Part shown: positions 1 through 8,884 of the stretch, in pieces
Position numbering within the stretch: the first letter of the stretch is position 1
How the letters are laid out: every line of letters starts with the position of its first letter
Origin: CAZXSK01 sp964642855
GTDB taxonomy: Bacteria > Planctomycetota > Phycisphaerae > SM23-33
Length of the DNA: 64,000 nucleotides
Direction: 5' to 3'
Assembly (NCBI GenBank): GCA_964642855.1
Contig: CAZXSK010000009.1
Coordinates: 1 to 64,000, forward strand
Made by a program: the position numbers and the translations under genes
Notes under the pieces: generated by a model
Database searches by the model: none
Told to the model about the DNA's origin: nothing
Seen by the model: the letters and a program-made list of their open reading frames with translations, nothing else

Positions 1-10
1 TGCGCCCCAA

Positions 11-41
11 CCGGCTGAATCCTCCTGGCCCACTCAGCCGG
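11..41 (-). terminator. weak stem-loop after the secreted-protein gene
   Basis: An 8-bp perfect stem (11-18 with 34-41) lies 12 bases beyond the stop of the minus-strand gene that starts at 434. No clear T-run follows it on the minus strand (TTGGGG), so an intrinsic terminator is only possible. Confidence 0.25.
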
Positions 42-53
42 AGTCCTATCCCG

Positions 54-434
54 CTATTCCTTCACCACGATCGTATCGGCCAGCGAGAGCTCCTCGCCGG
101 TGGTCAGGCGGACCCCCAACACCAACGTCGCCGAAGGCGGTGAGACCATCGCCTTGACCGCCTGGAGGTCGAACTTCGCCACCAGTTCACCCCGGCTGTC
201 AGCCTTCACCAGATACGGCAACAGCCCCGAGAGGTTCACCGACTCCGTATCCGCCAGATCGAAAGGCACGTTCGTATGCACACTCACGCAGCCAGCCTTC
301 CCGGAGAGCACCAGCGTCGACGGAGAAATCACGGCTGCGTACTGCGGGCTGTCTTTCAGCGCCCCCGACGAGTCAGCCCGGATCGGGAGCAGCAGGCACG
401 CGAGCAATACGGGCAGCAACCATCTGATTGTCAT
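54..434 (-). CDS. small secreted protein of unknown function
   Basis: A 126-residue protein of a family I do not recognise. The ATG at 434 was chosen because it is followed directly by a classical signal peptide (Met-Thr-Ile-Arg-Trp, then a Leu/Ala-rich core ending near Arg-Ala-Asp) and preceded by an AAAGGA ribosome site; the open frame extends further upstream with no such features. The mature part is about 105 residues, rich in Val, Leu and Ser, and probably beta-sandwich-like. It carries one Cys in a GKAGCVSVHTN segment. It is divergent from the prepilin-like gene at 666. Function cannot be assigned; periplasmic or extracellular location is inferred from the leader. Confidence 0.6.
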   Translation of the reverse strand: MTIRWLLPVLLACLLLPIRADSSGALKDSPQYAAVISPSTLVLSGKAGCVSVHTNVPFDLADTESVNLSGLLPYLVKADSRGELVAKFDLQAVKAMVSPPSATLVLGVRLTTGEELSLADTIVVKE

Positions 435-602
435 GACATGTTCCTTTCCTCGTATATCAGTTACCCGCTTGGCGCCCTGTCTATTGTTCGCCGTGATTCC
501 CGCTCCGGACAAGACCGCACTGCGGAATTCCGCTACCCGTTTCCCGTTGCGATGGCTCGATCAGCCAGCGGGAGAAATCGCCGAGGTCCGCTCGGGCGGG
601 TC

Positions 603-611
603 TGCTACAAT
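603..611 (+). promoter_or_regulatory. extended -10 promoter for the prepilin-like gene
   Basis: TACAAT at 606-611 is preceded by TG at 603-604, which makes an extended -10 element. No good -35 hexamer is visible at the right distance. Transcription would start near 618, about 48 bases before the ATG at 666. Confidence 0.4.
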
Positions 612-665
612 GAATCGCACTGAAGGAGGGCGGATTCGTGCTCCCATGCCACAGGAGATTCCGCC

Positions 666-1505
<840 letters not shown>

Positions 1506-1516
1506 CGGGGCGCGGG

Positions 1517-1545
1517 CTGACACGGCGTCTCCGGTGTTGTAGGAT
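1517..1545 (+). promoter_or_regulatory. sigma-70-type promoter for the SGNH hydrolase gene
   Basis: CTGACA at 1517-1522 and TAGGAT at 1540-1545 are separated by 17 bases. They lie 41 bases before the ATG at 1587. Confidence 0.45.
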
Positions 1546-1586
1546 TGCTGGCGACCCGACCGAAGACCCACGAAGGAGTGTCCGGC

Positions 1587-2396
1587 ATGTCCATGAGATT
1601 CGCTTCCGCGACCGGTGTCATCGCACTGCAGTCCCTGCTGATGATCGTCCTGGCCGGCTGTCCAGCCGACAACGGCGACGCGAACTCCGCAGGCCAGGGC
1701 GATTCCAACGCCTTCGACGCCGGGGAGAACAACCCCGCCGTGATTCCCGCCGAGCGGACCGATCGCCTGTTCGTCAAGAATCACAACTACTGGCTCAAGC
1801 GGGCGGCGACACGGGATATCCAGGTGCTCTTCCTCGGCGATTCGCTGACGGAGGGATGGTACGTAACGGGCATGGACATCTGGAAGAAGGAGTACCGCCC
1901 GATCGGCGCGGACAACTTCGGCATGTCCGCCGACCGCACCGAGCACGTGCTCTGGCGTCTCGACCACGGCGAGGTGGATCCGATCTCCCCGAAGGTCGTG
2001 GTGCTGATGATCGGCACGAACAACCTCAAGAGCGGGCCGGTCCGCATGAGCCCCGCCCAAACGGCTGCGGGGGTCAAGGCCGTGGTCGACAAGCTGCGCA
2101 GCAAGCTCCCGAAAACGCACATTCTGCTGCTGGGGATCCTGCCGCGCCAGCCGCAGTACGACTGGATGCCCGCCGCCCGGCGAGACACCAATCGGCGCAT
2201 CGCCCGGCTGGACGACGGCAAATGGGTGCACTTCCTGGATTTCTCTGACCGGTATGTCAACGAGGACGGCTCGCTGAAGGCGGAGTTGTACCGCGGCGAC
2301 CTGCTGCACCTGTCCTCGGAAGGCTACCGCGTCTGGGCCGATGCAATCCGCCAGCCACTTGCGAGGCTGATGGCGACCGACGTGGACACCGAGTGA
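1587..2396 (+). CDS. SGNH/GDSL-family hydrolase, lipoprotein
   Basis: A 269-residue esterase/acetylhydrolase-like lipoprotein. The start at 1587 is set by an AAGGAG ribosome site and by the lipoprotein signal that follows, with lipobox LAGC and Cys near residue 24. All SGNH blocks are present: FLGDSLTEGW (nucleophile Ser), NFGMSADRT (block II Gly), VVLMIGTNNL (block III Asn) and DLLHLSSEGY (catalytic Asp and His). It is closest to the platelet-activating-factor acetylhydrolase-like subgroup common in planctomycetes, which often deacetylates polysaccharides; that substrate is an inference. Predicted location is the periplasm, anchored to a membrane. It is transcribed alone, and the XylR-like regulator that follows is on the other strand. 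Confidence 0.88.
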   Translation: MSMRFASATGVIALQSLLMIVLAGCPADNGDANSAGQGDSNAFDAGENNPAVIPAERTDRLFVKNHNYWLKRAATRDIQVLFLGDSLTEGWYVTGMDIWKKEYRPIGADNFGMSADRTEHVLWRLDHGEVDPISPKVVVLMIGTNNLKSGPVRMSPAQTAAGVKAVVDKLRSKLPKTHILLLGILPRQPQYDWMPAARRDTNRRIARLDDGKWVHFLDFSDRYVNEDGSLKAELYRGDLLHLSSEGYRVWADAIRQPLARLMATDVDTE

Positions 2397-2444
2397 TCGA
2401 GGGGCAGGTCGGTTGGCCCGCGCTTCCCGGCAGGGAGAATGTCC

Positions 2445-3611
2445 TCAGGTTGTGCGAAAGCGCTTCCGGAAGGCGCCCGGAGACGTGCCCTCGTGCTGGT
2501 GGAACAGCCGGAGCAACTGGCGGTCGTCGGTCAGGCCGGCCTTGGTCGCGACCGCATGCATGGGCAGGTCGGTATCGATCAGCAGCCGCTTGGCCTGCTC
2601 GATGTGCACGCGGTGGATCTCGGACAGGACGGTCCGGCCGAGGCGGGAGCGGAAGCGGCGCTCCAGCGCCCGGCGGCTTAGCGATGCAGCCCGGGCGACG
2701 TCATCGACGGAGATCACCGCGTCGGCGTGGGACTGAATGTAGCGCAATGCGTCGCGCAGGGCGTCGTCGTCGACCATGATCCGGGCGGTCGAGCCGCGTT
2801 CGTTGACCCCGGTCGGCTGGATGAGCACAGGTCGGTCGGGCACCCGTTTTCCCGCGAGCAGATCCAGCAACAGGCCGACGGCCTGGCGACTCCACTGGTC
2901 CTCGGCGATGTGCACCCCCGAGAGCGAGGGCACCGACGGGACGTCGCAGTCGTGGCCGGTGACGATGGCGAGGGTGGCCAGCAGGTCGATACCCGCCGCG
3001 GTGGCAAGGTCGCAGATGCGCATGCCGCGCCAGCTGTCGACGATCAGCAGACCGGTGTTGTCCGGCAGGGATTGCAGCCACGCGATGACGCTTCGATTGC
3101 GATCCAGGTCATCGGCCGTTGGCGGGATGGTCCGCAGAGGATGGACGTTTCCCTCGAAAACGGAGAGCGGCCGCCGTTTGCGGCGGAGGATTTCGTCAAA
3201 GCCGGCCTGCTGGAGATCGGTATACCGGTGGCCTGGCACGCCGAGGAAGCCGAAGTGCATGCAGTTCTTGGTGATCAGGTGCTCGGCTGCGAGCCGTCCG
3301 ATGGCGCGGTTGTCGGGGCAGACGGTGGGACAGGCGTCGAAGCCCAGCGCGCCGGAGACGTTGACCAGGGGGCGATCCAGAGCGAGCAGGGCGGACATGA
3401 CCTCGGGAGACTGGACGTATCCCACCAGGCCGTCGGGCTTCCACCCGGTGAGTCGGCGCAGGCCGGTGCGGTCGGGACTGAACAGGCTGAACACGCAGGG
3501 GCTGGCTTCGCGGAGGAAGCGTTGTGCGTGAAACCAGAGGGACATCTGCACTTCTTCGGTGCGGTCCATGACCACGCCAATTCGCAGCGGGCCCGAGGTT
3601 GAGGCAGGCAT
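2445..3611 (-). CDS. XylR-type AraC-family transcriptional regulator
   Basis: A 388-residue regulator with an N-terminal periplasmic-binding-protein-like (LacI-type) ligand domain, about residues 8-275, and a C-terminal AraC helix-turn-helix pair, about 285-388. The first HTH helices are in the ISVDDVARAASLSRRALERR region. The C-terminal signature ends in GTSPGAFRKRFR. This architecture is that of XylR, the xylose-responsive activator, and of many planctomycete sugar regulators. The start at 3611 is supported by GGAG seven bases upstream and by a consensus promoter at 3652-3680. The ligand is probably a sugar but is not knowable from here. The divergent neighbour is a PEP-CTERM protein gene, which is a candidate target. 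Confidence 0.88.
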   Translation of the reverse strand: MPASTSGPLRIGVVMDRTEEVQMSLWFHAQRFLREASPCVFSLFSPDRTGLRRLTGWKPDGLVGYVQSPEVMSALLALDRPLVNVSGALGFDACPTVCPDNRAIGRLAAEHLITKNCMHFGFLGVPGHRYTDLQQAGFDEILRRKRRPLSVFEGNVHPLRTIPPTADDLDRNRSVIAWLQSLPDNTGLLIVDSWRGMRICDLATAAGIDLLATLAIVTGHDCDVPSVPSLSGVHIAEDQWSRQAVGLLLDLLAGKRVPDRPVLIQPTGVNERGSTARIMVDDDALRDALRYIQSHADAVISVDDVARAASLSRRALERRFRSRLGRTVLSEIHRVHIEQAKRLLIDTDLPMHAVATKAGLTDDRQLLRLFHQHEGTSPGAFRKRFRTT

Positions 3612-3651
3612 GCGGGGGTCTCCGTGTCGTAATATGACGGCCAATAGCCGG

Positions 3652-3680
3652 AATATACGCCTTGTTGTGTGGCACGTCAA
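3652..3680 (-). promoter_or_regulatory. sigma-70-type promoter for the XylR-like gene
   Basis: On the minus strand TTGACG (3680-3675) and TATATT (3657-3652) are 17 bases apart, about 40 bases upstream of the ATG at 3611. Confidence 0.6.
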
Positions 3681-3801
3681 CGGGGAAAATCGTGACCAGT
3701 TCGTGTCATGCGTGTCCCGCCAGACCGGGCACTGGCTGCGAAGTCAGCCAACGGCGGCGGGATGGCACGGAACAAGGACTGGCATCTTGCCGGAGGGCAA
3801 C

Positions 3802-4707
3802 ATGAGCATGGAGCGGATTTCGAGGGTATTGGGCGGCGCGGTGGTGGTGTTGGTGATGATGGCCGGTGCTGCTGACGCCGCGGACGACTTCAACCCGCCC
3901 GACTGGGTGGACCTTAACGACAACAACGTCCGGGACAACAAGGACGATGAGTTCCTGGAGCCCGGCGAGGAGATGGTGATCGGCGTGAATCCGGACTGGG
4001 ACCCGCCGGCCAATTCCACGTCCTACCACTGGCACTGGTATGACACCGTGCCGTCCTTTGCCGACCAGGGCTACTACGAGGAATACGATTCCTTCGCCAG
4101 CGACCAGTGGTTCATGCCGGACCATCAGCAGAATCTCTGGAACCAGAAGACCGGCTCCTGGAGCGAGGCATCCCCTCCACCGATGCCCCGCAATTGGGGC
4201 GATTTCGATACCTCGACATTGCTTGCCGACCCACGTTGGGGTGAGGCTGGATACGTCGGCGAGAACATCCCCGACGGCGCCCCACGGGGAAAGATGATCA
4301 ACGGCAACCCGGGACTGATCTGGACGCGCGACGACACGTCCCAGCCATTCACGGGCGTTTTCGAGGTGCCCCTCTATGCCGATCTTGAGATGGAGAAGAC
4401 GCTCCTGCGACTGCAATACGGCGGGGGTTACAACGGCATGTACTGGACGACCACGCTCGATGCGATCGAGGACGGCCAGGTAGTCCCCGGCGTCGCCACG
4501 CGGACGTATCGCTCACCGATCGACGGGACGATCTTCTACGAAGACTGGGAGATCATCGGTACGCCCGATTCGATTCGTCTGAGCATCGATTTCACGGGCA
4601 CCAGTGTCGACCAGGTGTTGATCGACACCATCGCCGTGCCCGAGCCGGCGACGATGTGCCTGCTGGGTCTGGGGGGCGCAGCAGCGTTGCTCCGTCGCAG
4701 GAAATAG
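3802..4707 (+). CDS. PEP-CTERM sorting-domain protein
   Basis: A 301-residue secreted protein. It has an N-terminal signal peptide (hydrophobic AVVVLVMMAGAADA) and a C-terminal PEP-CTERM sorting signal: VPEPATMCLLGLGG, a short hydrophobic helix, then RRRK. Such proteins are processed by an exosortase, which is not encoded in this window. The body is rich in Trp, Tyr and Asp and shows no domain I recognise. An acidic DLNDNNVRDNKDDE stretch (about residues 36-49) could bind calcium, which is speculative. ATG 3802 is chosen because it has GGAG upstream and leads straight into the signal peptide. A terminator-like hairpin follows at 4754. Confidence 0.85.
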   Translation: MSMERISRVLGGAVVVLVMMAGAADAADDFNPPDWVDLNDNNVRDNKDDEFLEPGEEMVIGVNPDWDPPANSTSYHWHWYDTVPSFADQGYYEEYDSFASDQWFMPDHQQNLWNQKTGSWSEASPPPMPRNWGDFDTSTLLADPRWGEAGYVGENIPDGAPRGKMINGNPGLIWTRDDTSQPFTGVFEVPLYADLEMEKTLLRLQYGGGYNGMYWTTTLDAIEDGQVVPGVATRTYRSPIDGTIFYEDWEIIGTPDSIRLSIDFTGTSVDQVLIDTIAVPEPATMCLLGLGGAAALLRRRK

Positions 4708-4753
4708 TCGAACTGCACCGGCTGCCGGCCGATCATTGGCCTGTGCCGGGGGG

Positions 4754-4788
4754 AAGCAGGGCTCGCTCGTCGAGGGCGGGCCTTGCTT
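4754..4788 (+). terminator. terminator-like hairpin after the PEP-CTERM gene
   Basis: A 13-bp stem with two G-U pairs (4754-4766 with 4776-4788), followed by TCTGC on the plus strand. It lies between convergent genes. Confidence 0.45.
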
Positions 4789-4823
4789 TCTGCGCCCCCC
4801 TCCCAATACGTCGCAGGCCGACG

Positions 4824-5642
4824 CTACATCCATTCTTCGGCGTTGGGCGGATCGGCCGCTGTATGGCGAACCGTGATCAGCGTCAGATCGTCATCGACGC
4901 AATCGGACTGCCCGTACTCGCATACCCATTCCACCAGCCTGTTGTTGATCTCCTCGGGCCGGGCGGGGTCAAGCTGTCGGGCGAAGTCCAGCAGCCCGTT
5001 CTGTCCGAGTTGCCGGCCGGCGGGGTTGGTCACCTCCACGACCGCGTCGGTGTACATCACGACCAGGTCATTCCTGCTGAGCGGCACGGCGAACTGCCAG
5101 TAGCCTGTTTCGGGCAGCACGCCAAGGGGCAGGTTCATCAGTTTTCCGTCCGCCTGGGGCACGCGGTTATTCAGCAGACGCCAGCGCTTGTCGGTTGCGC
5201 TGTACCACAGCGGGTAGGGATGTCCGGCGTTGACCGCTACCAGGCGGTCGTAGGGCGCGACGTAGGACATCACCACGGCCGTGGCGAACCGCCCGCCTTC
5301 ACCGAGGTGGTGGAAGCCGTCGTTGATCTCCTTGACCAGCTGCGACTGGTCGGGCGTGTCCATGTGTCGTGCGAGCAGTTGACGCACCCGCTGGGCGAGT
5401 TGGGCTACCTGGTCTCCGTGCCCCGACACGTCGGCCAGGAACAGCCGGGTCGTCAGGCCGTGTCCGCAAAGCCCGAGGAAGTAGATGTCTCCGCCCCGCT
5501 CGTGCTGGTGGAAGGGCTCCGAGAGCACCCAGCAATCCAGGCCGGGCAGGGAGACGCAGTCGCGGCAGGAGTCGTTGCCACCCCAGATCTCTTCGCATCT
5601 CAGTTCGTGTTGTTCCGGTTGCTTCTGGTCGAGCGTAGACAT
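4824..5642 (-). CDS. PP2C/SpoIIE-family serine phosphatase
   Basis: A 272-residue phosphatase of the SpoIIE/RsbU type. Conserved metal-binding acidic motifs are visible: GGDIYFLG (about residues 49-56), LADVSGHG (about 70-77), DLVVMYTDAVVE and the C-terminal DDDLTLITV. The N-terminus has no PAS, GAF or response-regulator sensor. Instead it has a short Cys-rich segment (CEE...SCRDC...LDC) that could bind a metal; this is only a suggestion. The ATG at 5642 has a strong GGAGGAG ribosome site; longer frames upstream lack one. Such enzymes usually dephosphorylate an anti-sigma-factor antagonist, but no partner is seen nearby. It is divergent from the ABC exporter gene. Confidence 0.85.
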   Translation of the reverse strand: MSTLDQKQPEQHELRCEEIWGGNDSCRDCVSLPGLDCWVLSEPFHQHERGGDIYFLGLCGHGLTTRLFLADVSGHGDQVAQLAQRVRQLLARHMDTPDQSQLVKEINDGFHHLGEGGRFATAVVMSYVAPYDRLVAVNAGHPYPLWYSATDKRWRLLNNRVPQADGKLMNLPLGVLPETGYWQFAVPLSRNDLVVMYTDAVVEVTNPAGRQLGQNGLLDFARQLDPARPEEINNRLVEWVCEYGQSDCVDDDLTLITVRHTAADPPNAEEWM

Positions 5643-5756
5643 GGTTTCTCCTCCTCGCTCGTGTTGCACCATTCTACGCGCGCCCGGCCGGAGTGTCCCA
5701 GCTTGGACGAGAATCGTGTGAAATCCGCCTGAATCTCCTGAAAACATGTCCGATTC

Positions 5757-5787
5757 TTGACTTCCGTGAGCCGAAGCACGGTATGAT
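5757..5787 (+). promoter_or_regulatory. sigma-70-type promoter for the ABC exporter
   Basis: TTGACT at 5757-5762 and TATGAT at 5782-5787, with a somewhat long 19-base spacer. The -10 covers the in-frame ATG at 5783, which argues against that codon as the translation start. Confidence 0.5.
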
Positions 5788-5827
5788 AAGGTCGAGAACC
5801 CGCCCGGGGGCTGCGGATAACCTGAAC

Positions 5828-7600
5828 GTGAACGCCAAGGAAACCCGAGAACACACCCACGAGGACTCCCGCTGGAGGCTGTTCTGGCAGTACCTCCACG
5901 GTGACCGCAAGCGACTGTCCGCTGCCCTGGCAACGTACGTCGTCAAGCACGCGCCGGTCTGGCTGCTGCCGATCTTCACTTACCAGATGATTTCGGTGAT
6001 CCGTCACCCGGACGCCCACCCGCTCTGGGAGCTCTGGATCTGGGCGGGGATCTACCTGCTGCTGATCGTGCAGAACATCCCCTCTCACATGCTGCACATG
6101 AGCCTCTTCAGCCGCACCAGCCGCAACGTCGAGGCCCGTCTGCGAAGCCGGCTTGTCCGCAGGCTTCAGGAACTGTCCATCGCCTATCACAGCCGGACCG
6201 AGTCCGGGCGACTTCAGGCGAAGGTTCTGCGCGACGTCGAAGCGGTTGAGCGGCTGCTGAAGACGCTCGTCAAGTCGCTGCTGCCCGGGATCCTGGGCGT
6301 GGGATTCGCGATGGCAGTCACGCTGAGCAAGGACCCGCCAATGGCGGCGTTTTTCATCATCGCCGGCCCGGCGGCCGTGGTCCTGCGCGCGACGTTCCGC
6401 AACACGATCCGCCGGCGGAACCGGGCGTTCCGGCAGGACGTCGAGCACATGTCCGGCCAGGTCTCGGAGATGATCGACCTGATCCCGGTCGCGCGGGCCC
6501 ACGGGGTGGAAGAGCAGGAGGTCAGCCGCATCGACCGCAAGCTGCAGGAGGTCAGGCAGACGGGCATCGAGCTGGACCTCTCCAATGCGTTGTTCAACTG
6601 CACCGGCTGGGTGGTCTTCCAGTGTTTCCGCTTCCTGTGCCTGATCGTCACCTGCTACCTCACGTACCAGGGACGGATGGAGGTCGAGGAGGTCGTCCTG
6701 TACCAGGGCATGTTCGAGATGATGCTCCGATCGGTCAGTTCGGTGCTGATGGTCTACCCCCTGATCGCGACCGGTCTGGAGTCGGTCATGTCGATCAACG
6801 AAGTGCTCCAGTGTCCCGACGTGGAACGTAACCGTGGCAAAGAGCAGGTGGAGAACGTTGCCGGCGAGTACGTCTTCGAGAATGTCAGCTTCAGCTATGA
6901 CGACAACAACGTGGCGGCGGTCCGGGACCTCTCGCTGCACGTCGAGGCGGGCGAGTCGATCGCGTTTGTCGGCGAGTCGGGTGCGGGCAAGAGCACGGTG
7001 ATGAACCTCATTATCGGTTTCTACAGGCCGACCGAGGGCAGGATTCTTCTGGACGGGCACGACATGGAGGAACTGGACCTGCGAACGGTCCGGCAGGATC
7101 TTGCCGTGGTGCCCCAGGAATGTGTGCTGTTTTCCGGCTCGGTATTCGAGAACATCGCCTACGGCCTGGAGGGTGTCAGCGAGGACGACGTGTGGGAGGC
7201 GCTGCGCAAGGCCAATGCCGACAAGTTTGTCGACGAACTGCCCGAGAAGCTCGGGACGACCATCGGCGAGCACGGCACGAGGCTCTCCGGCGGCCAGCGC
7301 CAGAGGCTGGCGATTGCCCGGGCGATCATCCGCGACCCGCGGGTGGTGATCTTCGACGAAGCGACGTCGTCTCTGGACGTCGCCTCGGAGATGCAGGTTC
7401 AGGACGCCATCGACAACATGGTGGAAGGTCGAACCGTGTTCATCGTCGCCCATCGACTGTCGACGATCCGCCGCTGCAACCGCGTGGTCGTCATGAGCGA
7501 AGGCGAGGCCATCGAGGTTGGCACGCCCGAGGAACTCATGGCGCTGAAGGGCGAGTTCTACCGCCTCAAGACCCTCCAGACGTGGGACCTGTCTGCCTGA
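5828..7600 (+). CDS. ABC transporter, fused permease and ATP-binding exporter
   Basis: A 590-residue half-transporter of the MsbA/multidrug-exporter type. The N-terminal about 310 residues form the six-helix exporter membrane domain. The C-terminal ATPase has Walker A GESGAGKST (about residue 381), a Q-loop VVPQE, signature LSGGQRQRLA (about 486), Walker B VVIFDEATSSLD and H-loop VAHRLS. Two such proteins would dimerise. The substrate could be lipid, LPS core or a drug; the sequence does not say. I prefer the GTG at 5828, since the upstream in-frame ATG at 5783 lies inside the -10 hexamer of a strong promoter. No obvious operon partner. Confidence 0.88.
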   Translation: MNAKETREHTHEDSRWRLFWQYLHGDRKRLSAALATYVVKHAPVWLLPIFTYQMISVIRHPDAHPLWELWIWAGIYLLLIVQNIPSHMLHMSLFSRTSRNVEARLRSRLVRRLQELSIAYHSRTESGRLQAKVLRDVEAVERLLKTLVKSLLPGILGVGFAMAVTLSKDPPMAAFFIIAGPAAVVLRATFRNTIRRRNRAFRQDVEHMSGQVSEMIDLIPVARAHGVEEQEVSRIDRKLQEVRQTGIELDLSNALFNCTGWVVFQCFRFLCLIVTCYLTYQGRMEVEEVVLYQGMFEMMLRSVSSVLMVYPLIATGLESVMSINEVLQCPDVERNRGKEQVENVAGEYVFENVSFSYDDNNVAAVRDLSLHVEAGESIAFVGESGAGKSTVMNLIIGFYRPTEGRILLDGHDMEELDLRTVRQDLAVVPQECVLFSGSVFENIAYGLEGVSEDDVWEALRKANADKFVDELPEKLGTTIGEHGTRLSGGQRQRLAIARAIIRDPRVVIFDEATSSLDVASEMQVQDAIDNMVEGRTVFIVAHRLSTIRRCNRVVVMSEGEAIEVGTPEELMALKGEFYRLKTLQTWDLSA

Positions 7601-7616
7601 AGTTTTGAGCACAGCG

Positions 7617-7644
7617 TTGCCTCTCCGTCCGAGCCGTGTATCCT
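7617..7644 (+). promoter_or_regulatory. promoter for the Gfo/Idh/MocA gene
   Basis: TTGCCT (7617-7622) and TATCCT (7639-7644) with a 16-base spacer, 63 bases before the ATG at 7708. Confidence 0.4.
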
Positions 7645-7707
7645 CGCGTCAGGTTTCCGCCCGTGTCGGTGGAATCTTCGCGCAGGTTTCAGAAGGAGAG
7701 AGCATCC

Positions 7708-8727
7708 ATGTCCCGGTATCGTGCCGTTGTTGTCGGAGCGGGAGGGATTTCCCGCGCCTGGTTTCCCCCGCTGGCTGAAGAGAAGGTCGAGATCCCGGCC
7801 GTGGTCGACCTGGACGTCGACCGCGCCCGACAGGCGATCGACAAGTACGGCCTCGATTCCGACGCGTCGGACGACCTCGCCGGGACGCTCAAGAAGGTCC
7901 GGCCGGACTTCGTCGTCGACCTGACGGTCCCCGAGGCGCACTGCAAGGTGACCACGACGGCCCTGAAGGCAGGCTGTCATGTCATCGGCGAGAAGCCGAT
8001 GGCCTCGTCGATGGCCGAGGCGCGACGGATGGTGCGCACCAGCCAGCAGGCAGGCAAGCTGTACATGGTCAGCCAGTCGCGCCGGTGGAATCCGCTTCAC
8101 GAGACGGTCCGTCGGGCGGTGGCGAAGCAACAGGCAGGGGCGCTTACGTCGATGGCCTGCGATTTCTATATCGGGGCGCATTTCGGAGGCTTCCGTGCGG
8201 CGATGGAGAGCCCGCTGGTGCTGGACATGGCGATCCATCACTTCGATCTGGCGCGGTTCATGACGGGCAAGGACCCGGTGAGCGTTTACTGCCACGAGTA
8301 CAACCCGAAGGGCTCTTGGTACGACGGCGACGCCGCTGCGACGGCGATTTTCGAGATGACCGACGGCGTGGTGTTCACCTATACCGGAAGCTGGTGCTCG
8401 GAAGGCCTGCAGAGCAGTTGGAACGGCGACTGGCGAATGCAGTGCGAGAAGGGCACGGTGACCTACGTCCGTGATGATGACCCGGTGGTGCACAAGGTCT
8501 CCCGGCGAAAGGCCAGGGGGCTGATCCAGCCCCAGGACGCCAAGCCGGTGAAGACCGCGTCGATGAAGCATACGGGCATGCACGGGGCGCTGCGGGAAAT
8601 GCTGCGGTTTCTCCGGACGGGCGCGGTTCCGCAGACCGAGTGCAGCGACAACATCAAGTCGCTGGCGATGGTGTTCGCAGCGATGGAGTCGTCGAGGAAG
8701 GGCAGGAAGGTTCCCGTCAAGGCGTAG
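7708..8727 (+). CDS. Gfo/Idh/MocA-family NAD(P)-dependent oxidoreductase
   Basis: A 339-residue sugar/inositol dehydrogenase-like protein. The N-terminal Rossmann fold begins VVVGAGGISRAW. The family EKP motif is present (GEKPMASS, near residue 93), and a C-terminal alpha/beta domain follows. The LDMAIHHFDLARFMTG segment carries the usual active-site His region. The ATG at 7708 has AGAAGGAG upstream. Planctomycetes carry many such enzymes for oxidising or epimerising unusual sugars; the substrate cannot be told from this locus. It is convergent with the tubulin-like gene, with an intrinsic terminator between them. Confidence 0.88.
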   Translation: MSRYRAVVVGAGGISRAWFPPLAEEKVEIPAVVDLDVDRARQAIDKYGLDSDASDDLAGTLKKVRPDFVVDLTVPEAHCKVTTTALKAGCHVIGEKPMASSMAEARRMVRTSQQAGKLYMVSQSRRWNPLHETVRRAVAKQQAGALTSMACDFYIGAHFGGFRAAMESPLVLDMAIHHFDLARFMTGKDPVSVYCHEYNPKGSWYDGDAAATAIFEMTDGVVFTYTGSWCSEGLQSSWNGDWRMQCEKGTVTYVRDDDPVVHKVSRRKARGLIQPQDAKPVKTASMKHTGMHGALREMLRFLRTGAVPQTECSDNIKSLAMVFAAMESSRKGRKVPVKA

Positions 8728-8799
8728 GACCGGCGGGATCGTATGAGCGAGAGGCAGCGCACGCAGCCCTGTGGGAAGGCGCGGATTCGGGCAGTGCGC

Positions 8800-8832
8800 A
8801 AAAAAGAACCCCGGAACGAATTCCGGGGTTCT
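8800..8832 (-). terminator. strong intrinsic terminator of the tubulin-like gene
   Basis: A perfect 12-bp GC-rich stem (8805-8816 with 8821-8832, loop CGAA) followed on the minus strand by TTTTT. It lies about 50 bases after the minus-strand stop at 8885. The plus-strand gene may use the same hairpin, but it lacks a T-run in that direction. Confidence 0.85.
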
Positions 8833-8884
8833 CGGATTGGCTCCAGGTTCCGACAGGGGACCTGGTTTGTGAGCCAGTTGCTCT

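Noticed and set aside
5783..5785. ATG at 5783 as start of the ABC exporter
   Set aside because: It lies inside the -10 hexamer of the upstream promoter and has no ribosome site; the in-frame GTG at 5828 is preferred.
5600..7612. A 670-codon minus-strand frame
   Set aside because: Antisense to the ABC exporter, whose Walker and signature motifs are intact; composition is His/Arg/Asp-rich as expected of a shadow.
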